Shown here: one piece after another, positions 14,468 through 26,734 of the stretch
How the letters are laid out: each line of letters starts with the position of its first letter
Numbering within the stretch: position 1 is the first letter of the stretch
The notes under the pieces: model-generated
Seen by the model: only the letters and a program-made list of their open reading frames with translations
The model's database searches: none
Told to the model about the DNA's origin: nothing
NCBI GenBank assembly: GCA_018340375.1
Contig: JAFFJZ010000002.1
Location: forward strand, 49,372,001-49,436,000
DNA length: 64,000 nt
Direction of reading: 5' to 3'
Source of the DNA: Gonatopus flavifemur
Lineage: Eukaryota; Arthropoda; Insecta; Hymenoptera; Dryinidae
Translations under genes and position numbers: made by a program

Positions 14468-15440
14468 CTAATTCGAGTTTTGAGCATGAGCTCGACTTGG
14501 CTCTTGTTTTTTCCATTGAGAAGGAAATATTCCAGAGGATAAAGAGCTGTTGAAGATCAACCACAAAGGCCGAGAAATGACGAACTTGTAAGATTTTAGA
14601 AAATTAGGAGGAATACCATCATCACCAGGACCGGAAGAAGTTTTCAAGGATGAGATTTTATTGAACACTTCACCGATATCGATGGATAAATCGGAAAGAT
14701 TGACATTGAGAGTAGATTCTGGTAAATTAGAAGGAACAACGGGACAATTTTGATAAACTGATCTGAAATAAGATGCAAATAAGTTCGAAATAGCAATACC
14801 AGTATTGCCAATAGTACCGTCCAAATGCATCACCAGGGGTATACCGTTCTGATTCCGCTTACTATTAACAAAGTTCCAAAAGCTTTTGATATTTGTAGGA
14901 ATGGACCCTTGAACGTAATGAAGATGAGACAAGTAACATTGGCGAGTCAAAACTTTACATTGAGCTCGCAAGTGACTGAAGATTAAGTAATCTTCAAAGC
15001 AATTTGACTCTTTGTACCTATTGTGAGCAATTTTCTTTTGACGAATAAGTTTAAATTAATTCCGAAGAAAACCATTTTGGATAAGAACTATTCCTTAATA
15101 CATACTTGGGTACGAATGAATCAACTGCATTATATAAATGAAGATACAAAAAATCAACAGCTTCAATAACATTAAGATTACGCAATTCATCGTCCCAGTT
15201 GATAGAACCTAAATATTCACAAATTGCACTGTAATTTGCCTTATTAAAATTATATTTGATGATTTTATTGGGGACCAGTAAAACACTTTCACGTAGGTTG
15301 AGCTTAGATACAAGAGAAGGATGAAAGTTGTCACACGCGAGAAAAGGATCCAGAGCAATATTGACATCAATACGATCGTTATCAGAAAAAATAAATATTG
15401 TTTCATAAACCGGTGCTGACAAAGGAAATTTCATGAGATT
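14468..15440 (-). pseudogene. Jockey-type LINE fragment: endonuclease tail and pre-RT linker, RT missing
   Basis: Two open pieces on the minus strand form one ancestral reading frame. The upstream piece (15434-15051) resembles the endonuclease C-terminus and linker of Jockey-like elements and ends in PKWFSSELI. A single extra T near 15053 shifts the frame; reading continues as KLIRQKKIAHNRYK through 14971 to 14468. The second piece holds the conserved pre-RT block SSGPGDDGIPPNFLKS and ends at FPSQWKK, exactly where reverse transcriptase motif 1 should follow. Instead it runs into unrelated AGCTCG-rich sequence. No RT catalytic motif is present. Both ends are therefore lost, including the 3' side, which is unusual because LINE copies normally lose the 5' side. 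The family call is good; the exact clade is inferred. Confidence 0.85.
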
Positions 15441-16357
15441 TGATCAGAACATTGTCCAAGATTCAATGAGATTTTGCGAGATTCAGTGAGATTTGGCGAG
15501 AATCAATGGTTTTTCTTAACCAGGGTCCTTCGTCCGATAGGAAATTTTCTCAATAACGATCTAGCTCGTCGATCTCATAGTTCTGGCTTAGCTCGAAACT
15601 CGGATCGACTGAAATTTTTTTAGCTCTGTTCGAAGATCGGATCGTTTGAAATTATTTAGATCGGCTCGAAGATCGCGGCAACACTAGTGACAGTCTGTGA
15701 ATGGAATCCGTCAGCAAATGAAATTGTTTCTCCTTTCATTTTCCTTACGAAGAGATCAAAATAACAGTCCATTCAAAGAGTCCGTAGGATGACACATCGA
15801 TGGCGTTACTAGAATTTTTTCCATATGATTTTTATTTAGTATTAACCTTCAAACGATACGTGTGTAATTTTAATATCAATCTGACTATTGATTCGTGAGT
15901 TATAGCATTTTGTGTGAAGCAACTTTTGTTATTGAGAAAAAATGGAGAAAAATGAACTTCGGGTTTTGATAAAGTATTGGTTTTTGATGACAAAAAATAC
16001 AGTGGAAACTAAACAATGGCTTGATGGCATTATCCGGACTCTGCTCCATCGAGACAAATGGTAGAGAAGTGGATTGCCTAATTTAAACGTCGTACCAGCA
16101 CAAATGATGCAGAGCGCAGTAGACGCAAAAATGAGGCTGTTATTCCAGAAAACATAAAAAAAAATCCACAAATTGGTTATGAACGTTCGCAAATTGAAGA
16201 TGCATGAGCTAGCTAACATTGTAAAGATATCAGATGGTAGTGCTTTCACCATTTTACACGAACATTTGGGTATGCGAAAGCTCTGTGCAAAGTGGATGCC
16301 GCGTGAGCTCACAGTGGACCAAAAACAACAACGAATTGATGTTTCAGAGGAGTGTTT

Positions 16358-18307
16358 CCCTGGTAAAAAAATCTCCCTGAATTTCTCTGAATCTCTCTAT
16401 ATTTTGGGACAAATTTCAGAGAGATTCAGAGTAATTCCAGAGTAATTCAGAGGAAGTTAGAGACTTTTCCGATAGTGATACATTCTGAATTCTTCAACTT
16501 TCTCCGAATCTCTCCGCATATCACTGAATCCCTCAGAATTTTATATATTTAAATTTCAAAGCTTCCTCTGAATTTACCTGAATATCTCTAAATTTCTCTA
16601 AATCTCCCGGAATCTAATGTATTCAGATTTCAAAGATTCCTCTGAATTTCTCTGAATTTCTTTAAACTTCTCTGGGTCACTCTGAATTCCTCTACCCATG
16701 CAGAAATTTACCATTGGCGCTAGCATGGCGCAATGTAGATAAAGTATCGCCGAGGCTTGGCAACCAAGCATGGCGCAACACTGAAATGATAACATCATTT
16801 TATGATTTATCAATGTGTTTTTCCAATGTAGCCCCATCATTGGTGCAGAAGTGGCAATGAAATAGACCATCATTGGCAAACAATAGAAAAATTTGTTTAT
16901 CAATGTTGCGTCGATGATAAAACTTTAAAAAATAATCAACCCCAAAATATGTAAAAAGTATGCGCATTTCACAATTTCCAATATATGTTATTTGGGATCT
17001 TATTATGTTTTCCTTATTTATCTGTAAACAACTCGATGTTTTTTGTCGTCAAAGTTTGTCATGAGAAGTATACACATTATGGATCAGCAGTAGGAGCCCT
17101 CTGGTGTAACCTGTAACAAAGAACGATTGACTGTTCTTTCAGAGAATTATTTGAGTCTTATATATTCCTCGTAGACATCTCTCACTACTCGCGAGAAACA
17201 CTTGATCAGTAACTTGTAGTTAGCAATTCAGCCATCAAATGTTGAAATTAAGGAGCATGCCAATATTGAGCCATGTTATTACCAATGATCGGCGCTACAT
17301 TGAAAATTCATTTTTACCCAGACTAGATCAATCGTTGTGGCAATATTCGACCACGTTTCAAATGATCCCAATTTTCAATAGAATCTATCGTTCAGTCAAT
17401 GTTGGGCCAAGGATGAGCCTAGCAAGCGCCAAGCCTGGCGGAATTGTGGATCAATGGTAGGCTGACAACCGAAATTCGTTGAACACCGATATCGGCGCAA
17501 CATTTTATCTGTTGTTAATCAACATTGAATATTCATAGATTGCCAAGCCTCGCCTGTCAACATTGCGCCAAGCTATATTCTATTGTCAGCATTGGTGAAA
17601 CCTAAAAATTTTTATATGGGTAAATATCCCGGAATTTAATGTATTCAGATTTCAAAGCTTCCTCTGAATTCCTATCTCTCTGATTTTCTCTGAATCTCTC
17701 TAAATTCCTCTAAATATCCCGGAATTTAATGTATTCAGATTTCAAAGCTTCCTCGAAATTCCTCTGAATTTCTCTAAATTCCTCTGAATCTCTCTGAATT
17801 TTTCTGAAAAATGCCATGCACAATTTTTCCTAATTCACCTGTCTCTGTGAGTCTCTGACATTCCCTGAATACTTCTGAAATCCTGAACCAAAAATTTTAT
17901 TGAATTAATTCCTCTCTGAATTTCTCTGGTTTCCTGTGGATCTCTCTGAATTACTCTGAATCTTTCTAAATCCCTCAGAATATTTCTGAAAAGCTCTGCG
18001 CACAATCTTTCTGAATTCATCTGTCTCTGAAAGCGTCTGGCACTCCTTGAACGCCTCTGAAACGCAGGACCAAGAACTTTACTGGATTTGTTCCTCTCTG
18101 AATTCCCCAGAACTTCCCTGCATCTCTCTGAGTTCCTCTGAATTTTTCTGGATCCTTCCGAAAAATTCAAAGCACAAGTTCTCTCAATCCACTAGTCTCT
18201 GAAATCTTCTGAACCACGCTGAATTGCTCTGAGTTTCTCTGATTCTTTCTGAATCTCTCTGAAACGTGAAATTTTCAGAGAGATTCAGAGAGATTTTTTT
18301 ACCAGGG
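16358..18307. mobile_element. CTCTGAAT-repeat TIR element inserted in the mariner
   Basis: Ends are an inverted CCCTGGTAAAAAAATCTC (16358) and its complement ending 18307, continuing as CTGAATTTCTCTGAAT for about 35 bp with a few mismatches. The broken mariner codons show the duplication directly: the target dinucleotide TT (16356-16357) is repeated at 18308-18309, and removing element plus one TT restores the frame across the junction. The body consists almost entirely of degenerate CTCTGAATT units of roughly 10-12 bp in both orientations. Apparent open frames here (for example 18170-17835 minus) are translations of that repeat. A CCCATA element is nested at 16695-17620. Superfamily not assigned. 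Confidence 0.88.
16695..17620 (+). mobile_element. CCCATA element, copy 1 (nested)
   Basis: Non-autonomous TIR element flanked by TA (16693-16694, 17621-17622). Left end CCCATGCAGAAATTTACC, right end ATTTTTATATGGG. The body carries many TTGGC and GCCAA half-sites, such as TTGGCGCTAGCATGGCGCAA near the left end. Two further copies lie at 23079-23991 (opposite orientation) and 44872-45768. No transposase frame is visible. It sits inside the CTCTGAAT element, which sits inside a mariner, so it is the youngest of the three layers. Confidence 0.9.
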
Positions 18308-18966
18308 TTGGCGCTGTTAAACCGCAAAAAAATTGAATTCTATCGTCGGTATGTGACAATGGATGAAACATAGCTTCACCATTACACATCAGAATCCAAA
18401 AGACAGTCAGCTGAGGGGACAGCAATCGACGAATCGAATCCGAAGCAAACAAAGACGCAACAGTCAGCCGGTAAGGCGATGGCTTTTGTATTTTAGGATG
18501 CGAAGGAGATAATATCCATCGATTATCTCCCAAAAGGAACCACCATCGACAGCGACTATTACTGTGCACTTTTGGATCGATTGAAGGCTGAAATCGCAAA
18601 GAAACGGCCACATTTGCGAAAGAAAAAAGCACCCTATCACAAATCGATGAAAACGGTGGCAAAATTGAATGAATTGGGCTTCGAATTGCTTACCCCCCCA
18701 CCGTACCCTCCAGATTTAGCCCCCAGCGAATTTTTCCTGTTCTCAGATCTCAGGATAATGCTTGCTGGAGAGTAATTTAAGTCCAATGATGAAGTAATCG
18801 CTGAAACTGAGGCCTATTTTGAAGGGAAAGAGAAATCGTACTATAAAAGTGGTATCGAAAAGTTGGAAAATCGCTATACTCGTTGTATCGCCCTCCAAGG
18901 CAACTATGTCGAATAATAAAATCGAGTTTTGTCAAACTTTTTTTCTTCTTACTTATCCTACGGACA

Positions 18967-21900
18967 TATTGAATGACGTGGTATCCTGATCCAGGGTGAA
19001 ATATTCAAGCATTTTATTAAAAAATTCGAAAGTAAAACTTATTTTAAAAATAAATTTTCCAATTTTTGTATGAAATTAATATCCGAGATGAAATCATATC
19101 AAGAGCATTTAACAACAGAATATACATCCGTTTCATCATCTCACATTTCTCTGTTATTGACATAGTGTAAATGAAGCCTGGTTTGTAGAATCAACGCTTA
19201 CCGTTCGCCAGGTTCGTCGTATGAACATTTTTCATCTACAAGTGTAGTTCAAAGAGAGTACGATGAAAAATTAAAAATTTCATAGGATTCCTTTCCTTCG
19301 TATTGTACGGTGTATTCTTTTGATTCAATACGTCACTCACAACTCTCTTTGTCATTTCTCTCGCATACCTGTGCGTACACGTACATACGTACTCTTTTTT
19401 CGTATCACGCATGACACTCTCAATTGTACTTCATACGCAACACACACGCCACCGGAGACTATAATAATTTCGTACTACGTTATTCTTTTTTATATTAAAT
19501 TCTCGCACAGCTTTTTTATTTCGACTGTCATTGCTACCTCAAAGCGCATCGCGCATACTTTATTTCTTATCTGTTTAAAGGAAAGAACGAAAGAGGATCA
19601 TTCCCATGTTGTATCGTGCTTCATACTCTAACAACAACGCCGTACACTTTGTATGCAATACAAAAGAATGCATTTACTACGAGAATTTCTGAAATTAAGT
19701 TCATCGCAGTATTAAATGTTTCTTGAGTTTTTTTCCTGTGCATTATATTTCTGTAATTCATGTTACGTGGGATAGTCGTTGCGGTCTGTTGAGAAAAGAG
19801 AAGTATATACATATAGACATCCATACACGAAACAGATGAGTCAGACTTTTTCCTGTACATAACTTTCTATGCCTCGTACTTGAACCATACGTATAACACT
19901 GTTTCAGACCTCTGGCTTGAAACTTTTTCCTGCGATGTAAACGTGAATGATCATCGAGCGCATCCATCCAAACAATGCAAAAACAACTTGTTTGAATTGA
20001 AATTTTCTGCTGGAAATTGCTTGGACAAACTGTAAGAATACATAATATCAAAGTTTACACCCAAAAAAGATTGATCTGGAAATGAGAGGAAAAATCCCTC
20101 TCGATCAGAAGAGATATTTCACTTTTGTTTTCTTCTCCAATTGAGTAACGAACGAATGAAAATTCTTCCACACAAAGACTAATCCTCTCAAATGGAGAGG
20201 AATACTTTCGATACCATACATTAGAGGAGATGTTTTTTATTTTGATATTTATTTTTGTGGGTGTATTAATGAGATTGCATGTGTTGCACGTTGTAGAAGT
20301 GAACACCGTTTAGAATACTATATAATAAAATTTTATGTTCTTGAGGAATAGAGAAACGGGTGTATGCATTGAACTCATCATATTTCCTATTCCGTTTTGC
20401 CCGAGTGCGAACAAATAACAAAAACGGATGCGCACGAGCGGCTTAATGCCAATTGGTTGCGGACGTAGCAGAATAAGGCTCTTTGGTGGAACTTCCCAAG
20501 CTTTTCACTTTATGTTTCGAGAATTATTATTTTTGATGTAGTCTATTGATAGATACTAGTTTTATCAATAGATTTATCAATTGCGCCCGTTAATTGCTCC
20601 TCATCGTGAGTTAACCACCGAATGAGAACATGGGTTGATTTTGTGATGATGACGATGAATAATCGACTACGTATGAAACTAACGATTGGTGCAATAATCA
20701 GGCAAAATGATTTCTAATTATAGCCAGAACTTCATTTGAGACATCCTATCACCAGTTCAACAGTTGAATTTTCAATGTGGTTTCAATTGAAAGTTGACAC
20801 CCAACTATTGAATCATATAAATAGCAATTCAAAAGCTTGTTTTCCGTTTTTGATGCCAGTAGTAGTCGATTAATCCTTCTTTTCTTTCAATTTTTCGAAT
20901 TCTCTGTAATATTCACGGTAAGCTTTCGACCATTTTGCAAATGTATTGAAAAATACAACTGTGGATTGCAGATATCCGATTCATTCACAGGCCATTACCA
21001 CTTCAGAATAAATTCTGGCCAGTGAAGGACAATACTCGTGTTGGAGATAGGAAATCCATTGTTGGCAATTTGATACGAAACGTCACATGAAAAAATGACA
21101 CTAGATTTTGGGATAGATGCCTATAAAATTCCCGCGTACAGTGAATGATCAGTGATTATCTTGTGCTTGGAAAAAATTTACACATGCCATCCCAAAAAAA
21201 AACATAAATTGTTCAGAATATCGAAATTCGCTATATCAAATCTTCAATAAATAAATAATACCCCTATCGAATGTCTTGAAATTCATGTAACATCAAATTT
21301 ACCTCATGAATTTCCAATGAAAATATCTACGCTTGCATAAATTCGATAGTATTGAGCTAGTTTATAGAATTGAATGAAAATTCAACTAGAATCGCTCTTG
21401 GCATTGTTATCGATGTTACCATTTCATTCAACAATAACGTGGGAGGGATGTTACAATAACAGTACTTATGGTAGTTATGGTCGCACGTTAGAAATGTTAC
21501 CAATAGTTGATTCAACTCCACAAACCTTAACCACGGTCTACAGGATTACAATATCTGTGAGAAACTTCTTGTTCGACTAATGGAGAAATCAAACTGTACA
21601 AACTTCTAATCGTATTCTGGGTCATTCTCGAGCCATTGAATTCCAAGATATTCCCTCGAAATCCTTCCACTGATATGTTCTCTGAGTAATTTTTTGTTTT
21701 GGCTAAAATAACAAATACGAGACATTAATTCAATATCTACTACGTTCATATTTTGTTTATGATATTTTAATTTATCAATATTAAATGTCATGAAGTTGCT
21801 TTGTTTTTTTTTATTAATTAGGAGTGAAAACATTCATCGCATACGTTACATGAAGGTATGAAAATTTTTCTAACGTATCTCAATTAATCATGACCACGAT

Positions 21901-22551
21901 ATTGTAATGTAACGTTGCGTAACTGCACAGATTGCGCTTTTTTCCACGAACATGTGCACCTTTGTTCCGAGGAGTACAGTTCTATACGAATACGTAGACA
22001 TGACATAATTCGGTTCTTCAACTGATGAACGGTGTTACATCACGGGGAGATTATATGAGAAGTTCATGCACGTGGAGGTGAATAAAAACACACGATCTGA
22101 CGCTTTGTATCAGATATGAGAAACAAATACATTTTTTCGTTCGATTGAAAAATACACGGATGATAAAAAAGTTCATAATCAGGGATTTCCAATGGATTAT
22201 GTAAGGTGCCGTTTTAATTCATTACCACCCGCCAATGGAGGAAGCATAGCAATGTAAACTGAGCCAATAACGAACTTCTTGCTATTGGTAGAAGTATGGT
22301 TCATCAATAGCTGAATTTTATTTAAAAATTACATTTTCTTGGTTGGAATTCCGAGCAGAGTTCTACCCTTCAATAGTGAATAGTATAGAACATTCGAAAA
22401 CTTGTAATAAGGAACAATCAATTAAATACAACTGGCATCGAAAAACTACAAGTCAATGGAACGATCTACTACTTCGATGATTGAGAATTATTTCCAAATT
22501 GAATTTATTCTGAAAATTTACTTTTTGACCTAGTGTTCAAAAGCCCTGCTT
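18967..22551. other. Intergenic stretch, one MITE, no gene recognised
   Basis: Apart from the MITE at 20058-20263 I see no supportable gene. The frame at 21374-21580 (+) begins with a short hydrophobic stretch but is only 68 residues and has no family resemblance. Confidence 0.55.
20058..20263. repeat. CACCCAAAAA MITE
   Basis: 206-bp element with imperfect inverted ends CACCCAAAAAAGAT and ATTTTTGTGGGTG, flanked by TA on each side (20056-20057, 20264-20265). The interior holds further imperfect inverted pieces (ATCCCTCTC and GAGAGGAAT types). No coding content. Confidence 0.65.
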
Positions 22552-22794
22552 CACGGAGAAAATTGTATAGTAAAAATGACTATATTTATATCGCAACCGT
22601 GGGATATATTGTATAATACTTTATTGTGGCGGAAAGAACTATATGAGTATGCGGCAGATTACCACAACTCTTCTCACATTCAATATGCGGAGTAATGAGA
22701 AAATACAAAGTTATAGTTCCTATCGTCATAATCGAGTATACCCCACAGGTACGATACTGTGTCTAATAATTTTTGATATCAACTTTTCTCTATG
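22552..22794. repeat. CACGGAGAAAA MITE with GTGGGATATA arms, older copy
   Basis: Ends CACGGAGAAAATTGTA and TTTTCTCTATG are imperfect inverted repeats, flanked by TT on both sides (22550-22551, 22795-22796). Inner arms CCGTGGGATATATT and AGTATACCCCACAGGTAC match those of the MITE at 26735-26964, so the two are diverged relatives. Confidence 0.6.
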
Positions 22795-23078
22795 TTGAAA
22801 TGTCTGTGAAGATCTGTTGAAACATTTCTGCCTGATTTTGACTGGTTTTTGTCATAGAAAATGCGACCAGAATCTGATTTTCTACTTGTAGCTGTGCGCG
22901 TCGTATAAATATCCTTTCAGATCCACTCAAAATCTGTTGGGAAATATTTTACGTCAGTATTGCATTAAATTGTTGAAACCACAAATATCAAGCATAATTT
23001 GTTATAAAATTTTTGGTTTTCCCCAACAGAAACCTTCAAATATTGAATGCCAAACAAAAGCAGATAAAAATCCCATTA

Positions 23079-23991
23079 CCCATACACAAATTTTTGGGCC
23101 TCGCCAATGCTGACAATAAAATATAGCTTGGCGCAATGTTGACAGACAAGGCTTGGCAATCTATGAATATTCAATGTTGATTAACAACAAATATAACGAT
23201 GCATCGATGTCGGTGTTCAACGAATTTTGGTTGTCAGCCTATTATTGTGGCACAATTGCGCCAAGCTTGGCTCTTGCTTGGCTCATCCTTGGCCCAACAT
23301 TGACCAAACGATAGATTCCATTCAACGCCAGGATCATTTAGAATGTGGTTCAATACTGCCCCAAACTTTGGCCTAGTTCCGGTAGAAATTAGCTTTCAAT
23401 GTAGCGCCGATCATTGGTAATAGCATGGCTTAATATTGGCAACCTATATAATATTCTTGCTACGTTACTAATCAAGTGTTTCTCGCGAGTGGTGAAACGC
23501 GTATACGAAGAATATATACGGCTTAAGGAAGTCTTCGGAAAAATAGTCAATCGCTCTTTACTGTGAGTCACACTAGAGGGCTCCTACCGCTGAGCTAGCA
23601 TACATTGTGTATCTACTTCTCATGACAAAATTTACCGACAAAAGACGCTGGGTTGTTAACAAACAAATGAGGGGAAAACAATGGGACTTCAAACAACATA
23701 CGTCAAAAATTGCGAAATGCGCATAATTTTTATATATTTCTGGGTTAGATATTTTTTACTTCGATCATTGGCGCAGTATTGACAAACAAAATTTCCAATT
23801 GTTTGCCAATGATGGTACATTTCATTGCCATTGTTTCATCGATGGTGGGACTTCATTGGAAAAACACGTAGGTAAATCATAAAATGATGTTATCATTTCA
23901 GATTTGCGCCATGCTTGGTTGCCAAGCCTCGGCCATACTTTATCTACGTGTTACACCATGCTAGCGCCAATTGTAAATTTCTATATGGGTA
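23079..23991 (-). mobile_element. CCCATA element, copy 2
   Basis: Reverse-oriented copy of the element at 16695-17620, flanked by TA (23077-23078, 23992-23993). Left end CCCATACACAAATTTTTGGG, right end AATTGTAAATTTCTATATGGG. 913 bp, no coding region. The shared interior includes TTGGCAACCAAGCATGG-like segments, seen here in reverse. Confidence 0.9.
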
Positions 23992-23993
23992 GT

Positions 23994-25367
23994 TTTTAAC
24001 CACATTTCCAGGGGCAACACGAAAGTTTGCTATCACAAATTTTGTTCAATAAAGCAAATAAGTATCATTAATATATGATCTGTATCGGTCATCTGCCGTT
24101 AATGGGTCATGTTTCAACAGCACAAGTTCTGGATACATTATTCAAAATATCTTTCCATACTTGGTCGATATTCCACCCAATTACTGGACCCGTGTCACCA
24201 AATTATAGCCGGAATTATGAGCCATAAATTTCCCATTAATGATATTCATAATCCAGAGTAATGCCCCGTTACTGAACCGATTGAAACATTCTTTAAGAAC
24301 GATAGATTGTTGCATAAACCCAGCAATTTTGAAGCTGTGTTTTTCAATTATGACGTTAGTGTCCAGAAAATTATTCATCAAAATTCAATACTGCTGCTAT
24401 AGGAATTGAAAATCCTTGATCAATCAGGCGATTGAGGAGGGGAATTCAGTGGTTTCAAAAACAATGAGTATCTTTTTCTCCTTTCTCTCAAGTCCTGGGT
24501 TGCTCCTAGTTCGATAATTGTATAAACTTCTTAGAGTGTATCCAAGTAATCGAACGAATAACTACACTTTTGAATAAAACATTTTCTCACAATCGTTCAG
24601 ATTTATTGGAGAATTGATGACAGTTAATTTATCCCATATTTAATCATTCGAAATTTATTAACGCTGTCCTTCCCCTGCTTCAGGAGCATTGCAATATTCT
24701 GTAATTGGAGGAGAAATATCATCAATTGGGAATCATTTTTCCAATAATCTAGATTGACAGCACCGAATAAGAATTAATATTCGATGTTCAAGCAGTATTT
24801 CTTCTATATTTCGTATCATGAAAACCGTATCGATTATCGATACAACGTTACAATGCAATATGCGCGATCGAATTCAAACGAGATTTCACTCACAGTATAG
24901 TCCTTTTGTGGTTTACAAAAAACAAAATAGAAGGAAAATCCAATAGTTTGCTTTTCAGTGGGACTATATAGATATACAGATATTTTCTCTCGAATTTCAT
25001 ATTGAATAAGAATAGAAATAATGAAATATCTTCAAGTTTGAGTAACGTTTAAAATTGACTTTTACATTGAAGGCTCGAAAATATGGGTTGTAATCCATTC
25101 GTTTACAAATAAACGGCATTGACGGATATTTTCGCGATTTTCATTACGTATTGCACTGAGAGAAGTGTATGGGATTGATTACCATTCGCTCTAGTTCTCA
25201 TCGCGACTTTAGGATAAGAATTGAGTGCTGACTCGCGATTTGGTGATCATTACGATGTTAACCTATCGTTCCCATGGTAACGTAAACATTTTATCGCACT
25301 CACTTCGATTTTGAATAGTACTTATTACAATTTTGGAATATCTGTCACCGAATTCCTATTCTTCCTA
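23994..25367. other. Intergenic stretch, nothing recognised
   Basis: About 1.4 kb of unique-looking AT-rich DNA. No open frame above 70 residues with any recognisable feature, and no terminal repeats found. Confidence 0.5.
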
Positions 25368-25533
25368 CACGGAGGAAATATTTCATGAAATATTACAGTG
25401 TACCACCGGATCAGGGCGCCACATCGGTTTCTTCGAGAAAAATTACTGTGTGATTCTATGCAACCGATAGAAACCGATGTGGCGCCCTGATCCGGTGGTA
25501 CACTGTAATATTTCATGAAATATTTTCTCCGTG
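25368..25533. repeat. 166-bp palindromic MITE, young
   Basis: Arms of about 65 bp, with only one mismatch seen by eye, begin CACGGAGGAAATATTTCATG and end in the inverse, around a short loop of about 36 bp. The arms include GGATCAGGGCGCCACATCGG. It is flanked by perfect TA duplications (25366-25367, 25534-25535). It would form an almost perfect hairpin if transcribed. Confidence 0.88.
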
Positions 25534-25903
25534 TAGTAATGGTTACCGTATACTTCTCTCCGTGTGTATTAACGTACGTGTTCAAACAAACATATCTTGA
25601 ATTATAGTTTTTATATGAATCCAAAGACAATATATACATCATAGCGGGTTGGAAAAAAATATGATGTTTTTGCACAAATTTTGCAATTTCTCTCGTTCAT
25701 TACTGTTTTTAGGCCATACTCGTGGAATATTACACACGAAAACAAAGAATTCTTGATCTTTCGCTGGATCAGCACATTTTTTGTTGTGACAGCAAACTTG
25801 TCAGCTACGGCAGCGACAAATGTCGACTCCTTTAGAAGATTTGTTTGCTATTCCGTATGCGGTGCTGTAGAAGGAGGTTCGGAATAAAATGAATAGAAAA
25901 AGT

Positions 25904-26150
25904 CATCTCTCGAAACAAGTCGTTAAACCAAGAAGTAATCTGATGGGACACACATCACGGCATGATGGTTTATTGGAAACAATATTGGAAGGGAAAATTG
26001 ATGCTAAAACTAGATTAGGTTATATGAAACAAATTATACAAGGAAAGGACTGTCGTAGATATGTAGGAATCATACGTTTAGCGGATAATAGACAGGGTCG
26101 GAGGGTTTCATCAAAGCAGTCATAAGATCGATCACTTTATGATGATGACA
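25904..26150 (+). pseudogene. LINE 3'-end fragment (same family as 31951-32455)
   Basis: The open frame ending at the stop at 26123-26125 matches the C-terminus of the LINE fragment at 31995-32455: PRSNLMGH, RHDGLLETILEGKI, YMKQIIQGKDCRR and DNRQGRRVSS. The block between KTR and LGYMKQI is shorter by about six residues than in the sister copy. Downstream, TCATAAGATCGATCACTTTA followed by TGATGATGAC matches the family 3' end with a short (TGA)n tail. It is heavily 5'-truncated and lacks the reverse transcriptase. Confidence 0.82.
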
Positions 26151-26734
26151 ATTGAAAATTTGGCTATTTTAGTCAATCGTTTTATTCTCTGTGCGACCAA
26201 AATTTTAGCTAGGTTAGGGCGAAGATTTGCTATCCTAGAAAAATACCCCGATTCGCTGCATCATCTTTTTACTTAGAAAACAAAAATTAAGTGGATTCAT
26301 CGAGAATCCTTTGTTTCATCTTGTACGCTGCACTGGCAGAAAAAATTTGTGAATTTCACACACAAAATTTGAAAACAATTAACACACACTTTTGTGTATT
26401 AAATTCACTACAGCTTTCATGAGATTCAAACAGATTTTTGTATGAAAACCATTTCAAGATAATATCCTGTTTGAATTCCAATAAACGTGTGGGAGATTCA
26501 ATACAAAAATATGTTTATTAAGGGGTTACCCCCACTTGCAATTTTGAGAAAAATCGATTTCTTTTTTATTGCATTTTTTCAAGTATAAGTATCTGAGAAT
26601 ATGTCCTGAAGATTTCGAGTTGATCTGAACAAAATTGACTGAGCTATGAGCGTTGAAAAAGAAGAATCCGTTGTGTACACGACCGGCTAGTCTGCCGCCT
26701 GGCGGCTGAGAGCACTCGTGAAGGAACAATGTTA
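26151..26734. other. Short intergenic stretch with an orphan TTAA-type terminus
   Basis: No gene. At 26518-26521 TTAA is followed by GGGGTTACCCCCACTTGC, resembling the ends of the TTAA-bounded elements at 49895-53037, but I could not find a matching right end nearby. It may be a truncated copy. Confidence 0.35.

Larger units (their letters stand above)
15942..18916 (+). pseudogene. mariner transposase (irritans subfamily), dead
   Basis: Starts MEKNELRVLIKYWFLM, the Himar-like N-terminus, then suffers a frameshift near 16030, a stop at the end of KWIA, and another frameshift before KLKMHELANIVKIS. The block MRKLCAKWMPREL and DQKQQRIDVSEEC precedes the insertion at 16358. After it the frame resumes as ALLNRKKIEFYRRYVTMDET, where a tryptophan codon has become TAG. 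The stretch carrying the second catalytic Asp (the HQDN region) is deleted between LRKKK and HKSMKTV, and the third Asp is replaced by Glu (APSEFFLF). It ends RCIALQGNYVE. Two of three DD34D residues are lost, so it cannot be active. Confidence 0.9.
15781..18966 (+). mobile_element. irritans-type mariner, inactivated and split by a nested element
   Basis: The outer ends carry an inverted TCCGTAGGAT (15781) and ATCCTACGGA (ending 18964), with TA on the right side. Between them lies a mariner transposase gene in two halves, 15942-16357 and 18308-18916, separated by a 1,950-bp insertion. Subtracting the insertion leaves about 1.2-1.3 kb, normal for mariner. The left boundary is approximate because the left terminus has decayed. 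Confidence 0.85.

Noticed and set aside
15555..15675. AGCTCG/GATCGG-rich segment as a separate element
   Set aside because: Only degenerate words, no ends or duplication; mentioned as flank of the Jockey fragment instead.
17835..18170. A 111-residue charged frame on the minus strand
   Set aside because: It is a direct translation of the CTCTGAAT repeat units.
26330..26505. Possible relative of the CACAGTG MITE (CACACAAAATTTG, ACACACACTTTTGTG)
   Set aside because: No definable terminal repeats or flanking duplication; shared words are short and AT/CA-rich.
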